Below, piece by piece: positions 24,534 to 35,997 of a DNA stretch of 64,000 nucleotides (its first letter is position 1; every line of letters begins with the position of its first letter). Below the pieces are notes generated by a model. It saw nothing but the letters and a program-made list of their open reading frames with translations, did not search any database and had not been told where the DNA came from. The position numbers and the translations under genes are program-made. Source of the DNA: Lumnitzera littorea (lineage: Eukaryota; Streptophyta; Magnoliopsida; Myrtales; Combretaceae); the NCBI GenBank assembly GCA_024138015.1, contig JAMXBB010000008.1:6155110-6219109 (forward strand), in the 5' to 3' direction.

Positions 24534-25424
24534 CTATCCCCCTCGTTCATGTCCAGCCCCTTTGAGTCGGTCACCCCACCATTCCGGATATCCAATGAGC
24601 TGAAAACAAGTTTTAGAATCATGTCCCTCTCGTTTGCAGTGTAAGTAAATGGCAGATTTGTCTTTTACTTCTGTTTTATACTTTCGCCCTTCTCTATTGG
24701 TCTGTACTGCAAAACTCACAACTTCTCCATGTTCCTCCTTCCCTCGTGAGATGTTTCTAACACGTTCTTCTTGGCACACCAACGAGTATGCCTTATTCAA
24801 GTTTGGCAATGGTTCTGTGCTTAAAATATTGGAATGAACTGCTCCATATAATGCATCTTCCAACCCCATCAAAAACTGATGAAGCCTCTCTTCTTCTCGT
24901 TTCTTGTCAAGTTCAGCTGCAATATTACAATTGCATCTTCCACAACGACAGATGGGAATTTGCTCATAATTCGCAAGCTCTTCCTAGAGTTGTTTCAATT
25001 TCCCATAATAAGTCACAATCGACATACCTCTCTGTTTGCAGTTGGCAAGTTCTGCCTTGATCTGCTGAACATGAGGTCCATTAGCGATAGAGAATCGCTC
25101 TTTGATATCTTCCCATAAATCCTTTGCAATCTCCATATATGTTATGGTAGATCGCAGTGTTGGCTCGATTGTGTTGAGCATTCATGAAACCAACATTGAA
25201 TTCACAGTCCACCAATCCTCTAATTCAGTAGAATCATCAGCAGGTTGATTAATCGTTCCATCAATAAATCCGAATTTCTTCTTGGCCCTCAACGACGTTC
25301 TCATCGCTCGAGCCCATTCATCATAATTGTCTCCTTTTAATTGCACCTGAGTAATTATATTATCAAGATTATCACTCGAAGTCAATAGGTAAGGGGAGGC
25401 TGGTTTCTTTCCCTCGCTAGTCAT
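24534..25424 (-). pseudogene. copia-3 gag
   Basis: Starts at ATG 25424, just after the primer site and a T/A run. The N-terminal part has VQLKGDNYDEWARAMRTSL and GFIDGT, then WWTVNSMLVS, a stop where Trp is expected, and MLNTIEPTL, all standard for UBN2-type copia Gag. A second stop at 24984 also replaces a Trp (LKQL*EELANYE). The zinc knuckle near 24620-24660 reads YLHCKREGHDSKTCFQLIGY. Its first cysteine has become tyrosine, again a G-to-A change. A third stop at 24534 is the boundary I use with pol; the frame itself continues as one polyprotein. Confidence 0.87.
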
Positions 25425-25447
25425 AGCATTTTTTTTTTTTTAACCAG

Positions 25448-25459
25448 GCTCTAATACCA
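25448..25459 (-). promoter_or_regulatory. primer-binding site of copia-3
   Basis: The minus strand reads TGGTATTAGAGC directly after the LTR, one transition away from the initiator methionine tRNA site. Confidence 0.9.
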
Positions 25460-25723
25460 TATAAAATTTTGAGAAGAAAATTTATATGTGTATATATTCA
25501 TATCACAGGCCAAAGAGGGTCAATATATATACAACATAGACGCACTAACCAAGCTTCTAAACATAAAAAACAAATATCCTAAATATACTCTTTACATAAT
25601 TAACAGATATTTACAGATCCTAAAATATTCTAATACCTTCTAAACAGAAAATATCCTAAACATAGAAAATATCCTAAATATACTTTTTATATAATTGACA
25701 GATATTCCTAAAATATTCTAATA
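25460..25723 (-). repeat. 5' LTR of copia-3
   Basis: 264 bp. On the sense strand it begins TATTAGAATATT and ends TTTTATA. It carries an extra 18-bp copy of an AACATAGAAAATATCCT-type word not found in the other LTR. Confidence 0.92.
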
Positions 25724-25801
25724 AGTTTGATCTAGGAGGATTAAGAGGAAAATGAAATCTAGGAGATTCAAAAACAAATCTTTTTAAGAGAAAGGGAATT
25801 A

Positions 25802-26316
25802 TGTGGATTAAAAGATTTTTTTAAGAAAATAAGTTTTAGATATGATTTTTATTATCTTTTATATAAATGGATTCGATTTCTTATTTCTAAGATTTAGTCA
25901 AGATAGATGTCTTATTTTTAGGATATCAAATCTGTTATTTTCTAGATTTATTAAATTTAGTTTAATAAGATGTTAAGTCTTATTATACCTATAAATATGC
26001 CACTCTTGTAATCAATTAGACAGAAAGAGTTGTTAGACATCAAATAAAGTTATTTTTTTGAATTGATGTGATGCTTTTTGTTTTTATTGATTGCATAAGG
26101 CCATCCTTTTTCTTATCGATAATATGAAGCCATCAAAATCTCATCATATGGTATGATACCATCATTCTAATTTAATGGTGTGAGGCTGCTAAGTATATAT
26201 TTCTAGGTTTTGTTATTTTTTCATATAAAAAATCCTTTAGACTATTTTTTCTCATTGATTTATGTACTTTCTCTAGTTTTTCATTCTTTTGTAATTTTCA
26301 CTTCCACTACCCAATA
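25802..26316 (+). repeat. 3' LTR of the TRIM-like element
   Basis: Pairs with 20227-20736 and has TATAAATA at 25990-25997. It ends CCCAATA where the left copy ends CCTGCA. It is more diverged from its partner than the two copia-3 LTRs are from each other. Confidence 0.85.
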
Positions 26317-26321
26317 TATGA
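26317..26321. repeat. target-site duplication TATGA, right copy
   Basis: Exact match to 20222-20226. Confidence 0.85.
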
Positions 26322-28861
26322 TTAATTTGATAAAGCATGTTTCATCCCTCTTGAAAATAACCATATTATTAAGCTTCTGACATTGTAAATAATAGCTATT
26401 CTCTCCTCATGAATTGAATAGATTCTAATTGATATGTGACTACTTAGGCTTAGATTAAAATGCTATTGTTTAACTTGATTGAGATGTGATTGACTTAAAT
26501 TTCTATGTATTAGTTTATAATATATATTGATTGGTTAACCTATATTGGATTAATTAAATACTCAAGATATGAATAAAACTACATTGCATGATTTTTCCCT
26601 TGCATTATTGAAGACCATCAAAGTTGCATGGTAAACGAAAGCTTTTATTAAGGAGAAAAATTCTACTTCACCATTTGCGAATTAAGTAGTATGTAGATTG
26701 TCATGCATTTGGTGAAGCTAATAGTCCAACTCTGTTATTTATGGTTAGCTAACATGACATGCTAAGGAATTTTGATATTGTTATTTAGATGATCTTAAGC
26801 ATTGATGATTATCTAAGTCCCTCGCTTGGTAGGGTAAGAGGGGAGGTGTTAGTTTGATGTTTTTATTCCTTAAATTATTCATGTATAACATATGATTGAT
26901 AGCTTGCCAAGACTTGCTTGTATATGTACAATTATGGAAATGCATACAACTTCTATCTCACTAAGCTATGATTAGTTCTCATCCTTCTATAAAATTGTCT
27001 ATCATGCAAGATCTTTTGTACACAACCCAAGTGTAAAGAACCCATTTTTTAATGGCTCTAAATTCATTCCGTAAAATTCCAGAAAACCAAGAAAAAGTAA
27101 TGATAAAAAGAGAAAGCCAAAGAAAGGAAAATAAGAGAAAAATCCTAAAAATATATATAATAGAAAATAAAATAAAAAACCAAAAAAGTGGAAAAATGAA
27201 CAATATTAAAAATTTCAAAATTGGAAAAGGACCAAAAATTAAGGAAACTAACAAAAGTAAAAAAGATGTAAAAATTGAAAAAATCATTAAAAAAATAGTC
27301 TTTTTACTATCTAAGAAATTTTTTTATGGTGGAATTTATTTTTCTAAGTTAAAAATAATTTTTAAAGTTACATTACACATTAAGGATAAATGCAAAACCT
27401 TATTATTTGGGGGGGGGGGGGGGGTGGTGGTGGTAGGGGGCAGGAGCTGGATTTATTTTAATTAAGTCAATATAAGAATTATTTGTAAAAAAATATTTGC
27501 TTATTATTGTAATTGTATTGCATCTTATATGTATGTGTATATGCATATATGAATTTGTTAATGATGATACTCAATATTCCAAATTTCACAAAATAGAAAA
27601 GCTCTTTTGAAAAATTATTAAAAGCATTTGGTGCATTGAAGTTAAAAGAATAAACCTTTTGCCTTTTTATTTTATCATATATACTAATTGAAATATAACT
27701 ATCAATTTATTAAGAAAAATAAAATTAATAAATTTTATTTTCAATAAAAAAATACTAGAAAAATATATAAATATGAAATTGTAAGTAGAGTAAAAAGAGT
27801 AAATAGATATAAATATAAGCATCTTCAATTTCTTTTTATGATAACTTTATAAAATTATTTTATTGATTATACTAAAAGAAATCCATTTGAATATAAGTTA
27901 TTACATAATCAATCATTAAACACTCTTTATAAAAGAAATGTTACTAAAACAAGTTACAATTGGTATTATTTGTTAATAATTTATGCAATAAGAGTAGAAC
28001 AATTATAATATGGGCAAAATAATGATTATTTACGATGTACTATATATAAAAAATTACAATTTAAGAGAATTTATTTAGTCAGATATAATATTGTAATAAT
28101 GAATTTAATGTTATTAGTAAAATAGATTGGAGGAAAACAAAAAGAAAATGTCATTAATAAATGGATAGTCAACAAATAAAAAACTATGCATGGGCTTTGA
28201 AATCCATAATCTCTTAGTTAAAAAACATGCACTTAACTTACTCACACTTAATATTATATAAGAAGTTGCTCATTAATATATATATATATAACATATGTTT
28301 TTTTTCTTTTTAAGAAGTTTCTTAAAGATTAACTTTTTCTCGAAGTTAGGGAGCCCCCTCTCCCCTCAGAAGATCCATCCATGTTATACATATATAAGAT
28401 GATAGAATTAGAGTTTGTAGAGCCTATATCAGCTTTCTTGCTCATCAAATGATGAAAAATAATTAATTTATATTCATTTTAGCTTTAAGCAAGGCCTTAA
28501 CTTCACATAAATTACTCATTTTATGAAAAATGAAGTTTATGCAAGGCGGACAATGGGTAAACTTAAGCTCGTAATTCTATCAAGTATAATTACTTTTGAA
28601 AATTATTTTTCACATAAACTACTGGACACATAAATTGTCCATGAGATAAAATCAAATTTTTTGATACTATCAACCCCAAATTTATTTTAGGCAAAGAAAT
28701 TTACTGAGAATTGTGACATTTAAATAAAGCTTGAACACTCAACATGATTTAAAATAAGAAATCAATATAAGAGGATAGTCATATAATCACAAATCATGGG
28801 TTTATACCCCTTTGATGCCCCCTTTTCTTACTTAAGTACATGCACAACATGTGTGCCCTTG
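26322..28861. other. AT-rich spacer with G16 tract
   Basis: No gene is supported. From 27050 to about 27290 the plus strand is A-rich and purine-rich, which produces low-complexity ORFs on both strands (Lys/Asn-rich or Phe/Leu-rich). A run of 16 G residues lies at 27409-27424, followed by GGTGGTGG-type sequence. A second AT-repeat stretch lies near 28279-28290. Confidence 0.6.
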
Positions 28862-30010
28862 TGTTATGTTTGGTATGTAAGACTGAACCTGGAATGGAAT
28901 TGCAATTCTAGGTCTAATTCCCTTTCCCATGTTTCGATACATTTTAAAAAGTTGGAATCGCGATTACTTGGAATTAATGATTTCTGCTTTAAGGTGAAAT
29001 CGCAATTCCATTCCACCTTAATAAATAATTAATTACATAAATAACTCTATCTAATGTACAAATAGCATGGAGAGAGAAAAAAAAGAAGTTATAGAAACAA
29101 ATCATAGAGAAGCAACTAGGAAAAGCTATCATCATAGTAACTAGAAAAATTGCTACGCATCATTGCAATTTACAATTAGAAAAAAGCTTTACCTTCTAAA
29201 TGTTATCACATATATAATTTTTTTAAGCATATATATTGTTATATGGAAGTATATGTATTACATATATAAGTGTTATACTTAGATATATACAAGTTTTATA
29301 TGTATACATAACATATGTATATAGATCATGTGGCTTATATATAATATATAGTTCCATATATATATATATATATATATATAGCTATATTATAAAAATAAGC
29401 ACATATTAGTTGTAAATATATAAATTTTATTTACATATGTTGTAATAGCAATATCAATTATATATAACATATAGTTACAAATTACATATAACTATATTGT
29501 AATATATATAAATATATGTTATATATAAATTTACAAATGTTTACATATAAATTTATAAATATTAGTTATATGTTAAAACTATATTATTATGCATATAGAT
29601 TATATATTTTCTATGTAATGTTATATATAATGACATTGTAATATATAAATATATATTAGGTATAAATATACAAATGTTGTTTATATAATTGTAATAGCAA
29701 TATAGTTTATGTATAATATATAGTTCTATATATAATCTATAATTATATATGTATATATACATATATATATAAAACATAACATATACACATACACATATCT
29801 ACAAATTGAGGATATTTTTGTTAAATACTACCATATGCTCATTCCATTCTGTTTTAAAAATGGTAAAACCAAACATAATTATGGAATAAAATTTGTGATT
29901 TCGTTAACGTTTCTAAACATTGGAATGGATTAGTCATTTCCTTCCTACTTCCATTCTATTCTATTCCAAGTTATTCTATTCTAAATGATTCTTACATACC
30001 AAGTGTAACA
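28862..30010. mobile_element. non-autonomous TIR DNA element (MITE-like)
   Basis: The left end reads TGTTATGTTTGGTATGTAAGA. The right end, read on the minus strand, gives TGTTACACTTGGTATGTAAGA. Inside each end come GGAATGGAATTG- and GGAATAGAATAGAATGG-type stretches in opposite orientation. The centre (29180-29800) is a long run of TATA/ATAT-rich partial palindromes with (AT)n near 29357-29381. No transposase is present. TIRs with TTTGGTATG and GGAATGG words are common in plant MITE families. No convincing target-site duplication was found, so the superfamily is open. Confidence 0.6.
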
Positions 30011-31678
30011 TTAGCGTATGAATCTAACTACGGGCCCTCCTCCAGCCTTCTTCTTTCTTTGGTAATGAAGGTCAAATATGAGAATAATGTAAAGCTTGTG
30101 TTTTAATTAATGTTTGTAAGCCAATTTATACCAAAATTGGACTCAATTTCAAACATTTTTTAATTGATTATGCAAATTAAAGAAATAAGTTTATAGAATA
30201 TTTTAAAATGAAAAAAGAAAATTGGATTTAAATCCATGGAAAAACATAATGTGTATCCAAATGGAAAAAGAAAAAGAAACGGAATTTACTCCATTTCATG
30301 TGAGCTTGAATAACACCTTAAGGTTTTTACAACGCTATTATATTATAAAACATAAATTGATATTCAATGATGGTTGGAATTTAAAGAAAAGAGAGAAATC
30401 ACAAGTTTTTCTCTCTAAGAACAATACCCACCAGAGACCCTTAACTACTTCTCTTGAGTTAACCCTTAAATGACTAAAATTGGTTGAAACTAAAATGTAG
30501 AACAAGTTTCTCTACCCCTAAGCATCAAGAGCCTCACTTGAAATTCATGTTCTCATAAAAAATAACTTCACTAATTTGTATTTCCTATGAATTAGGGCCT
30601 TTGGTTCTTTCTTTTTTCAATTCAATTCCTCTTATTGAAGCTTCTGCACAAATTTTCGGCAAAATTGATAGATAGCATCTACAATATGCCTCAAGTTGAG
30701 TAAATCTTTAATCTTAACTACTAAGAAGTAAGGAAGCACCACCAATTAAGCCTAAGAAATACTTAATAACCTTTATTGTGCCAACTGGGAAAGGTGAAGA
30801 GGTGTCAAGAATGTCAATGATTATAATCACATGATTATTAAAGTAGACAGTGTTGTGATCCATGTGTAAGATGATGGAGGCTTACGAGTATGTGCACTGC
30901 ATCATATAGCATCAAGGCAAGACATTAGTGATACTGAATCAAAGGAGCTATATTGTAGTATTACTTAGATATATAAGTAGGTATGTTCAATTCTACAAAT
31001 CCTAAGTCATGATAAAGATTTATTATATTCATGTATTGAATTTACATGATACTTAAGCTTTAGAGCAGCATAAACAACTAAATAAACAAAAGGATGAATC
31101 CAAGGTACAAAACGAGTATAAGCAGTTAACACCACATGAGGCAATTGTTCATAAAAAATATATTGTGGTTGTGTAAGAGAGTAATAAATCCCATGACGTG
31201 TTTGAGGAATTGAATACTTTGATCTTATGAGAAGAATATTGTACCATTAATATTATAGTTGTGTGATTTATGATTGAAAATAATAAATTCATACCATGTG
31301 ACCATTGACTATACAAACAAAACAAATCTTCACTATCCAGTCTTACTCATACCTAATTATGATATTTGTCGTTAGTCACTCATATCATTTCATGATACTA
31401 TTATTATTTGCTGGACTAATTCAACATAATAATAATAAGAATTACTCAAATAATTTATTTCAAAAAGAAAACACAAATATGTAATGTACATTATCAAAAG
31501 CATATTTATTTGGACCTATATGCCATTGCTTATGTCTGTTGTTGACTATAATCATTACTTTTTCTAACACATTTGGTTTACGAAATGAAATATAAATTAT
31601 ATTGCAATTCTTCATATATAGAATAGATAAGTAATCATTATTTTTTATAATTATATTGAGGTATTATGAATAGATATA
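30011..31678. other. spacer, nothing recognised
   Basis: AT-rich DNA with no recognisable coding domain. It may include old transposon debris (30650-31250 is less AT-rich than its surroundings), but no motif supports a name. Confidence 0.45.
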
Positions 31679-31683
31679 AAAAT

Positions 31684-32516
31684 TGTTGAATTTTTAGGTT
31701 AACTTATGTGAGCTTATAACAAATAAAAGAAAATGAAATCCCTAATATATATACATATTTATATGCTAGAAGTCAAATTGTAATGGACAAGAATAGCAAC
31801 CATGGAAATGAAACAAAAAAAAAAAAGAGAGCGAATGAAAAGAAAATGAAATGAATTGAAAAAGAAAAGGAGAAACGATGAGCATGATTGAAGTGGCTAT
31901 ATATATAAAGACATTTATAAATCTATATGTTGTGATTGGAATTGGAAGTTCCAAAACAAGCGACTGTATACCACCATAATATAGAAAGAATATTATTTTC
32001 TTCTTTACTTTGAGATATTGTCAGGAAAGAATTGATTTCCTTCATTAAGTTTCGAATTTATAATGGAGTTTAAAAAACTTATTTGGTAGAGTGATTTCAA
32101 ATCCATGATTAGATAATCTAAATCTCAATTGTGATGAAACTTCAACCATTAGATATGTGATGTAGAGCTGAAGGTCATTATTCCCATTTCTTATCAATCC
32201 TTGTCAGTTATCAAGTTGAATTTGCATTTGCACAATTTTATTAATCAGTTTGTATTGAGATTTTGTCGATATTCACTGATTGTTGTAACGACTATTTATC
32301 CATTAGTGTAACTTGCAAAGAGATACTCTTAAGCCCATTATTGTTGATATTAGAAGATTTTACATCGCATGGTTTATGGTTTTTTTCCCTAATTGGGGTT
32401 TTTCACATTAAATCCTAATGTTCATTAATTGTTTTATTTTCAGTTTATCTTATCGTTTATTGTTATAGGTAAGAGGAAAAATATTTCATTATTATAGAGC
32501 ATTATTTTTCTTAATA
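31684..32516 (+). repeat. 5' LTR of copia-4
   Basis: Begins TGTTGAAT and ends CTTAATA (the right copy has CTTAACA). It is about 140 bp longer than the right LTR, with the difference spread over several indels in the first half. Confidence 0.85.
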
Positions 32517-32518
32517 AG

Positions 32519-32532
32519 TGGTATCAAAGTTG
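32519..32532 (+). promoter_or_regulatory. primer-binding site of copia-4
   Basis: TGGTATCAAAGTTG follows the LTR by two bases. It is close to the initiator methionine tRNA primer site. Confidence 0.75.
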
Positions 32533-32590
32533 AAATTAAAGGAAAATATATATATATATATATATATTGTTTTTTTTTTGTGTTACAAAC

Positions 32591-33400
32591 ATGACGGAAG
32601 TATCGAGTTTCATGATAAAATTAAATTCATGAAATTATTTGATTTGGAAGTCAATCATGAAAGATTTTTTGTGTTATAAAGCTCTAAATGCATCTTTAAG
32701 TGGTGATGATGCAAAGCCTAAGGATAAATCTAATCAAGAGGGCGCAATTATGCATAGAAAAATTATTAGTTATATTTTACAATGGATTGACTATAGTGTA
32801 TATTACCACATTGCTCAAGAAACCAGAGCTGATGTATAGTGGAAGAAATTAAATCTATGTGTGAAAGGCAAATTGTCTTAAATAAAACCTCATTAATTGA
32901 AAGAGTGGTAAATTTGAAGTATAAGAATATATCAAATATGATAGACTACTTAAATGATTTTTTAAGGTCTTGTGAATTAGTTGACTGTCATAAGCTGGTG
33001 TTGTAGATACGAGCACTACAATTATTGAGTGCACTACCAAGCAATTAGGAGACATTTATAGTGTCAGTTAATAATTCTACTCCAGAGGGAAAGACAGTTT
33101 GATCAATAAAGAAGCTAAAAGAAAAGAGTAAGGTATTAATTCTAAAACTGAGGCACTTATTACTAATAAACAAGAAAGATGTAAGAGATGTAAGACAAAA
33201 GGTTCATCTAATAAATTTTAAGACTCGGGCACTTGTTACTAATAAATAGAAAAGATGCAAGAGATGCAAGACAAGAGGTTTATTCGATAAATTTGATAGA
33301 TGTAATAAATCCAAGGGAAGATCAAACTCAATATGAAGAAATATTAAATATTATCACTGTGACAAACTAAGATATATAAAGTGAGAGTGCAAAATATAGA
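32591..33400 (+). pseudogene. copia-4 gag
   Basis: ATG at 32591 opens the Gag start MTEVSSFMIKLNS, then NYLIWKSIMKDFLCYKAL and AKPKDKSNQEG, typical of a widespread plant copia group with TNT-like Gag. A zinc-knuckle relic lies at about 33349-33391 (YYHCDKLRYIK*EC), with the first cysteine and the histidine both altered. Stops are frequent, many at positions normally holding Trp or Arg. Confidence 0.75.
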
Positions 33401-35165
33401 AAAGAGAACAAGCAAAAAGTAAAGGTGATAGAAAAGATGGAGATGTGATGATTGCAGCTGCGGATGATGGAGTTACTATTGCTTAGGATGATGATTGAGA
33501 TAGTCTTACATGCCATGATAATGATTAATCTATTAACTTCAATACCACCTTTCATGTGACATTACATGTTAATGTTAAGATTAGAAACGAAGGAATATCC
33601 AAAATTATTGATGTTGGAGATATTATTTTAAAGACTAATATTAGTTGCAGCCTCATTCTTAGAGATGTTAAATATGTCTTAGATTTTCGCCTAAACCTCA
33701 TATCCATAGGAAAGCTTGATGATGAAGAATATAGTAGTCATTTTCATGAAGTTAAACGAAAGCTCACAAATGTCATCTAATTATGGCTAAAGAGAAAAGG
33801 AGTAATACTCTTTATTTAATGCCAATAAAGCTTAGTAAAGGAGAGGTGAATATGATTGATGAGATATCAACTGAAATATGGCATAGATGGCTTGGTTACA
33901 CGAGCAAGAAAGAACTGCAATTACTTGTCAAGAAGCAACTTCTCTTTGATATGAAAGGTACTCTAAAAACTCGTTATGATTGTCTTTCTAATGAGCAACA
34001 TAAGTTTACATTTTATAGAAATCTACCTCTCATGAAATTTCATACACTTAATTTAATCCATACTGATGTGTATTACATAAAAGCTAGAACACTTAGTAGT
34101 GCAATTTAGTTTGTGATTTTTATTGATGATTACTTTAGAAAGTTATAGACTTTTGCTTTGAAATGCAAAAATTAAGTTTTGGATAGGTTTAAGTAATTCC
34201 ATACTAGAGTAGAGAGAGAAATAAGTAGATAGATGAAATATGTCCAAGTAAATAATAGCAGTAAATACAGAGGTCCCTTTGAGAACTATTGCAAAATATA
34301 TGGTATTAAACTTGAGAAGATAGTTCCAAAGACCCTACAACAGAATGGCATTTTAAAAAGGATGAACAGCATTATTATGGCAAGAATTGAATTATGTTGT
34401 CTCATGCTAAGTTGCCTAAATCATTATAAGAAGAAGCAATGAGAATAATAGTTGATTTAATCAATGTATCTCCTTCTTATGCTCTGAATGGTAATATCCC
34501 AAATAAAGTATGGATAGATAAAGATATTTCTTATAACCATTTGTGAGTATTTGGTTATATGATACTCATGTATATTTCTAAGGATGAAAGATCAAAACTT
34601 AATACAAATTCAAAGTAGTGTATTTTCCTAGGTTATATACATGATGAATATGAGTATAGATCATAAGATCCAATAGAGAAGAAATTTTTTAAAAGTAGAC
34701 ATAGTCTTCTTAGAAGACTAAACTATTGAAGATATAGAGAAGCTAGAAAAGGATAAATCTTCAACCAAGATCCCTGCTGATGTAGATTTAGTGTACATAT
34801 TTGAAGATTCTACTAATGATGGGGAAGATGTGTAATATTTAGTTGAAGATGATATAACATTGCAAGAATTTGATCAGTAGATAGAGTTGAGGAGGTCTAC
34901 TAGAGAGTAAAGACTATTCATTAGATATAGTCCACATGAGCATGTGATGACGATAGATGGGGAATAGCTAAAATGTTATGAGGAAACTATATTATATAAG
35001 TAAAAGAAAGAATGAGTAAAAGCCATGCAAGAAGAGATGAAATCATCATATAAAAATCGAACTTATGATTAAGTAAAATTGCTTAAAGGTAAACGAAATC
35101 TAAAATATAAATGAGTGTATAGATTAAAGAGTAAAGAGAATAGTTTATAATCAAGGTACAAGGCA
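33401..35165 (+). pseudogene. copia-4 pol (PR, INT, start of RT)
   Basis: 33556-33780 keeps the protease C-terminal part and the following linker (ISKIIDVGDIILKTN, then LRDVKYVLDFRLNLISIGKL). 33783-34000 is the pre-integrase segment (IWHRWLGYTSKKELQLL). Integrase pieces follow up to about 34440 (LIHTDVY, VNNSSKYRGPFENYC, TLQQNGILKRMN). From about 34990 only the first stretch of reverse transcriptase is left. It ends near 35165 at RYKA, where a deletion joins it to the short 3' tail before the polypurine tract. Confidence 0.72.
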
Positions 35166-35297
35166 TGATCGATCATGAAGGGGCTCATTAGGAGAAGCAT
35201 TTGAAATTAGTGAAGATCTATATTGATAGGAAAAACTTATCACTTGTGGATAGATAGCTAGTGTAATGGAGGCCCAATGTGAGTTAGAGAGAGAGAT

Positions 35298-35992
35298 TGT
35301 TGGGATTATAGGTTCAACTCATATGTGAGCCGATGACAAATAAAAGAAAAAGAAAACCTTAGTGTGTGTATATATATAGTGGAAGTTAAATTGGGAAGGA
35401 TAAGAGTTGCGTCCGCAAAATTGAAAACGAAGGAAATAAAAAAGGAAATGAGAGAAGACAAATGAATTTAAAAAGAAAAGGATGGAAAGAATATTATTTT
35501 ATTCTTAATTGTGATACATCATCAGGAAAGAATTAGCTTCGTTCATCAAGTGTCAAATTCTAATAGAGTTGGAAAAACTTATTCAATAAAGCGATTTCAA
35601 ATCCATGATTGAGTGGCCTATTGAATCTTAATTGTGATGAAACTTCAACTATTGGATCTATAGCATGGAGCTTTAGAAGGTCGTTAGATTTGTTCTTTTT
35701 CAATCCTTTTTAGTTGTTCAAATTGAATTTATGTTTTCACATCTATATTTACCGTCTATGGTGAAAATTGTTTATCTACTAGTGTAATTAGTGAATAAAT
35801 ACTCTATAAGTTCATTATTATTGATAATGGAAAATTTTGGACTACGCCATCTGTGGTTTTCTCCCTAATTAGGTTTTTCATGTTAAATGTTGGTGTTCAT
35901 TGATTATTTTTATTCTCAATTTATTTTATCGTTTATCACTATGGGCAAGAGGAAAAATATTTTTTCATTATAAGACGTTATTTTTCTTAACA
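35298..35992 (+). repeat. 3' LTR of copia-4
   Basis: Begins TGTTGGGATTATAGG and ends AACA. It pairs with 31684-32516. Confidence 0.85.
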
Positions 35993-35997
35993 AAAAT

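Larger units (their letters stand above)
20918..25723 (-). mobile_element. full-length Ty1/copia retrotransposon (copia-3), nested
   Basis: A 4806-bp element on the minus strand with LTRs at 25460-25723 (5') and 20918-21163 (3'). It is bordered by the exact 5-bp duplication AGTTT (20913-20917 and 25724-25728). The primer-binding site and polypurine tract are in place, and the gag-pol frame is continuous apart from stops. LTR copies differ at only a modest number of sites plus one 18-bp duplication, so this is younger than the TRIM-like element it entered. LTR ends are TATT...TATA on the sense strand instead of TG...CA. Confidence 0.93.
20227..26316 (+). mobile_element. compact TRIM-like LTR element, split by a later copia insertion
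   Basis: LTRs of 510 bp (20227-20736) and 515 bp (25802-26316) are flanked by the TATGA duplication. Once the copia element at 20918-25723 and one copy of its AGTTT duplication are taken out, only about 254 bp of internal DNA remain (20737-20917 and 25729-25801). That DNA holds a primer-binding site and a polypurine tract (GAGAAAGGGAATTA, 25788-25801) but no coding sequence. The layout is that of a terminal-repeat retrotransposon in miniature, although LTRs of 500 bp are long for that class. It would have needed proteins from another element to move. Confidence 0.85.
31684..35992 (+). mobile_element. Ty1/copia retrotransposon with internal deletion (copia-4)
   Basis: LTRs of 833 bp (31684-32516) and 695 bp (35298-35992) are bordered by the exact duplication AAAAT (31679-31683 and 35993-35997). 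A primer-binding site (32519-32532, TGGTATCAAAGTTG) and a polypurine tract (GAGTTAGAGAGAGAGA, 35281-35296) are in place. The internal part is only about 2.8 kb because most of reverse transcriptase and all of RNase H are gone. Numerous stops are present in what remains. Confidence 0.88.

Noticed and set aside
27052..27465. 137-codon plus-strand and 102-codon minus-strand ORFs
   Set aside because: Both come from an A/G-biased low-complexity stretch. The products are almost only Lys/Asn/Ile or Phe/Leu/Ile and the end is a G-run.
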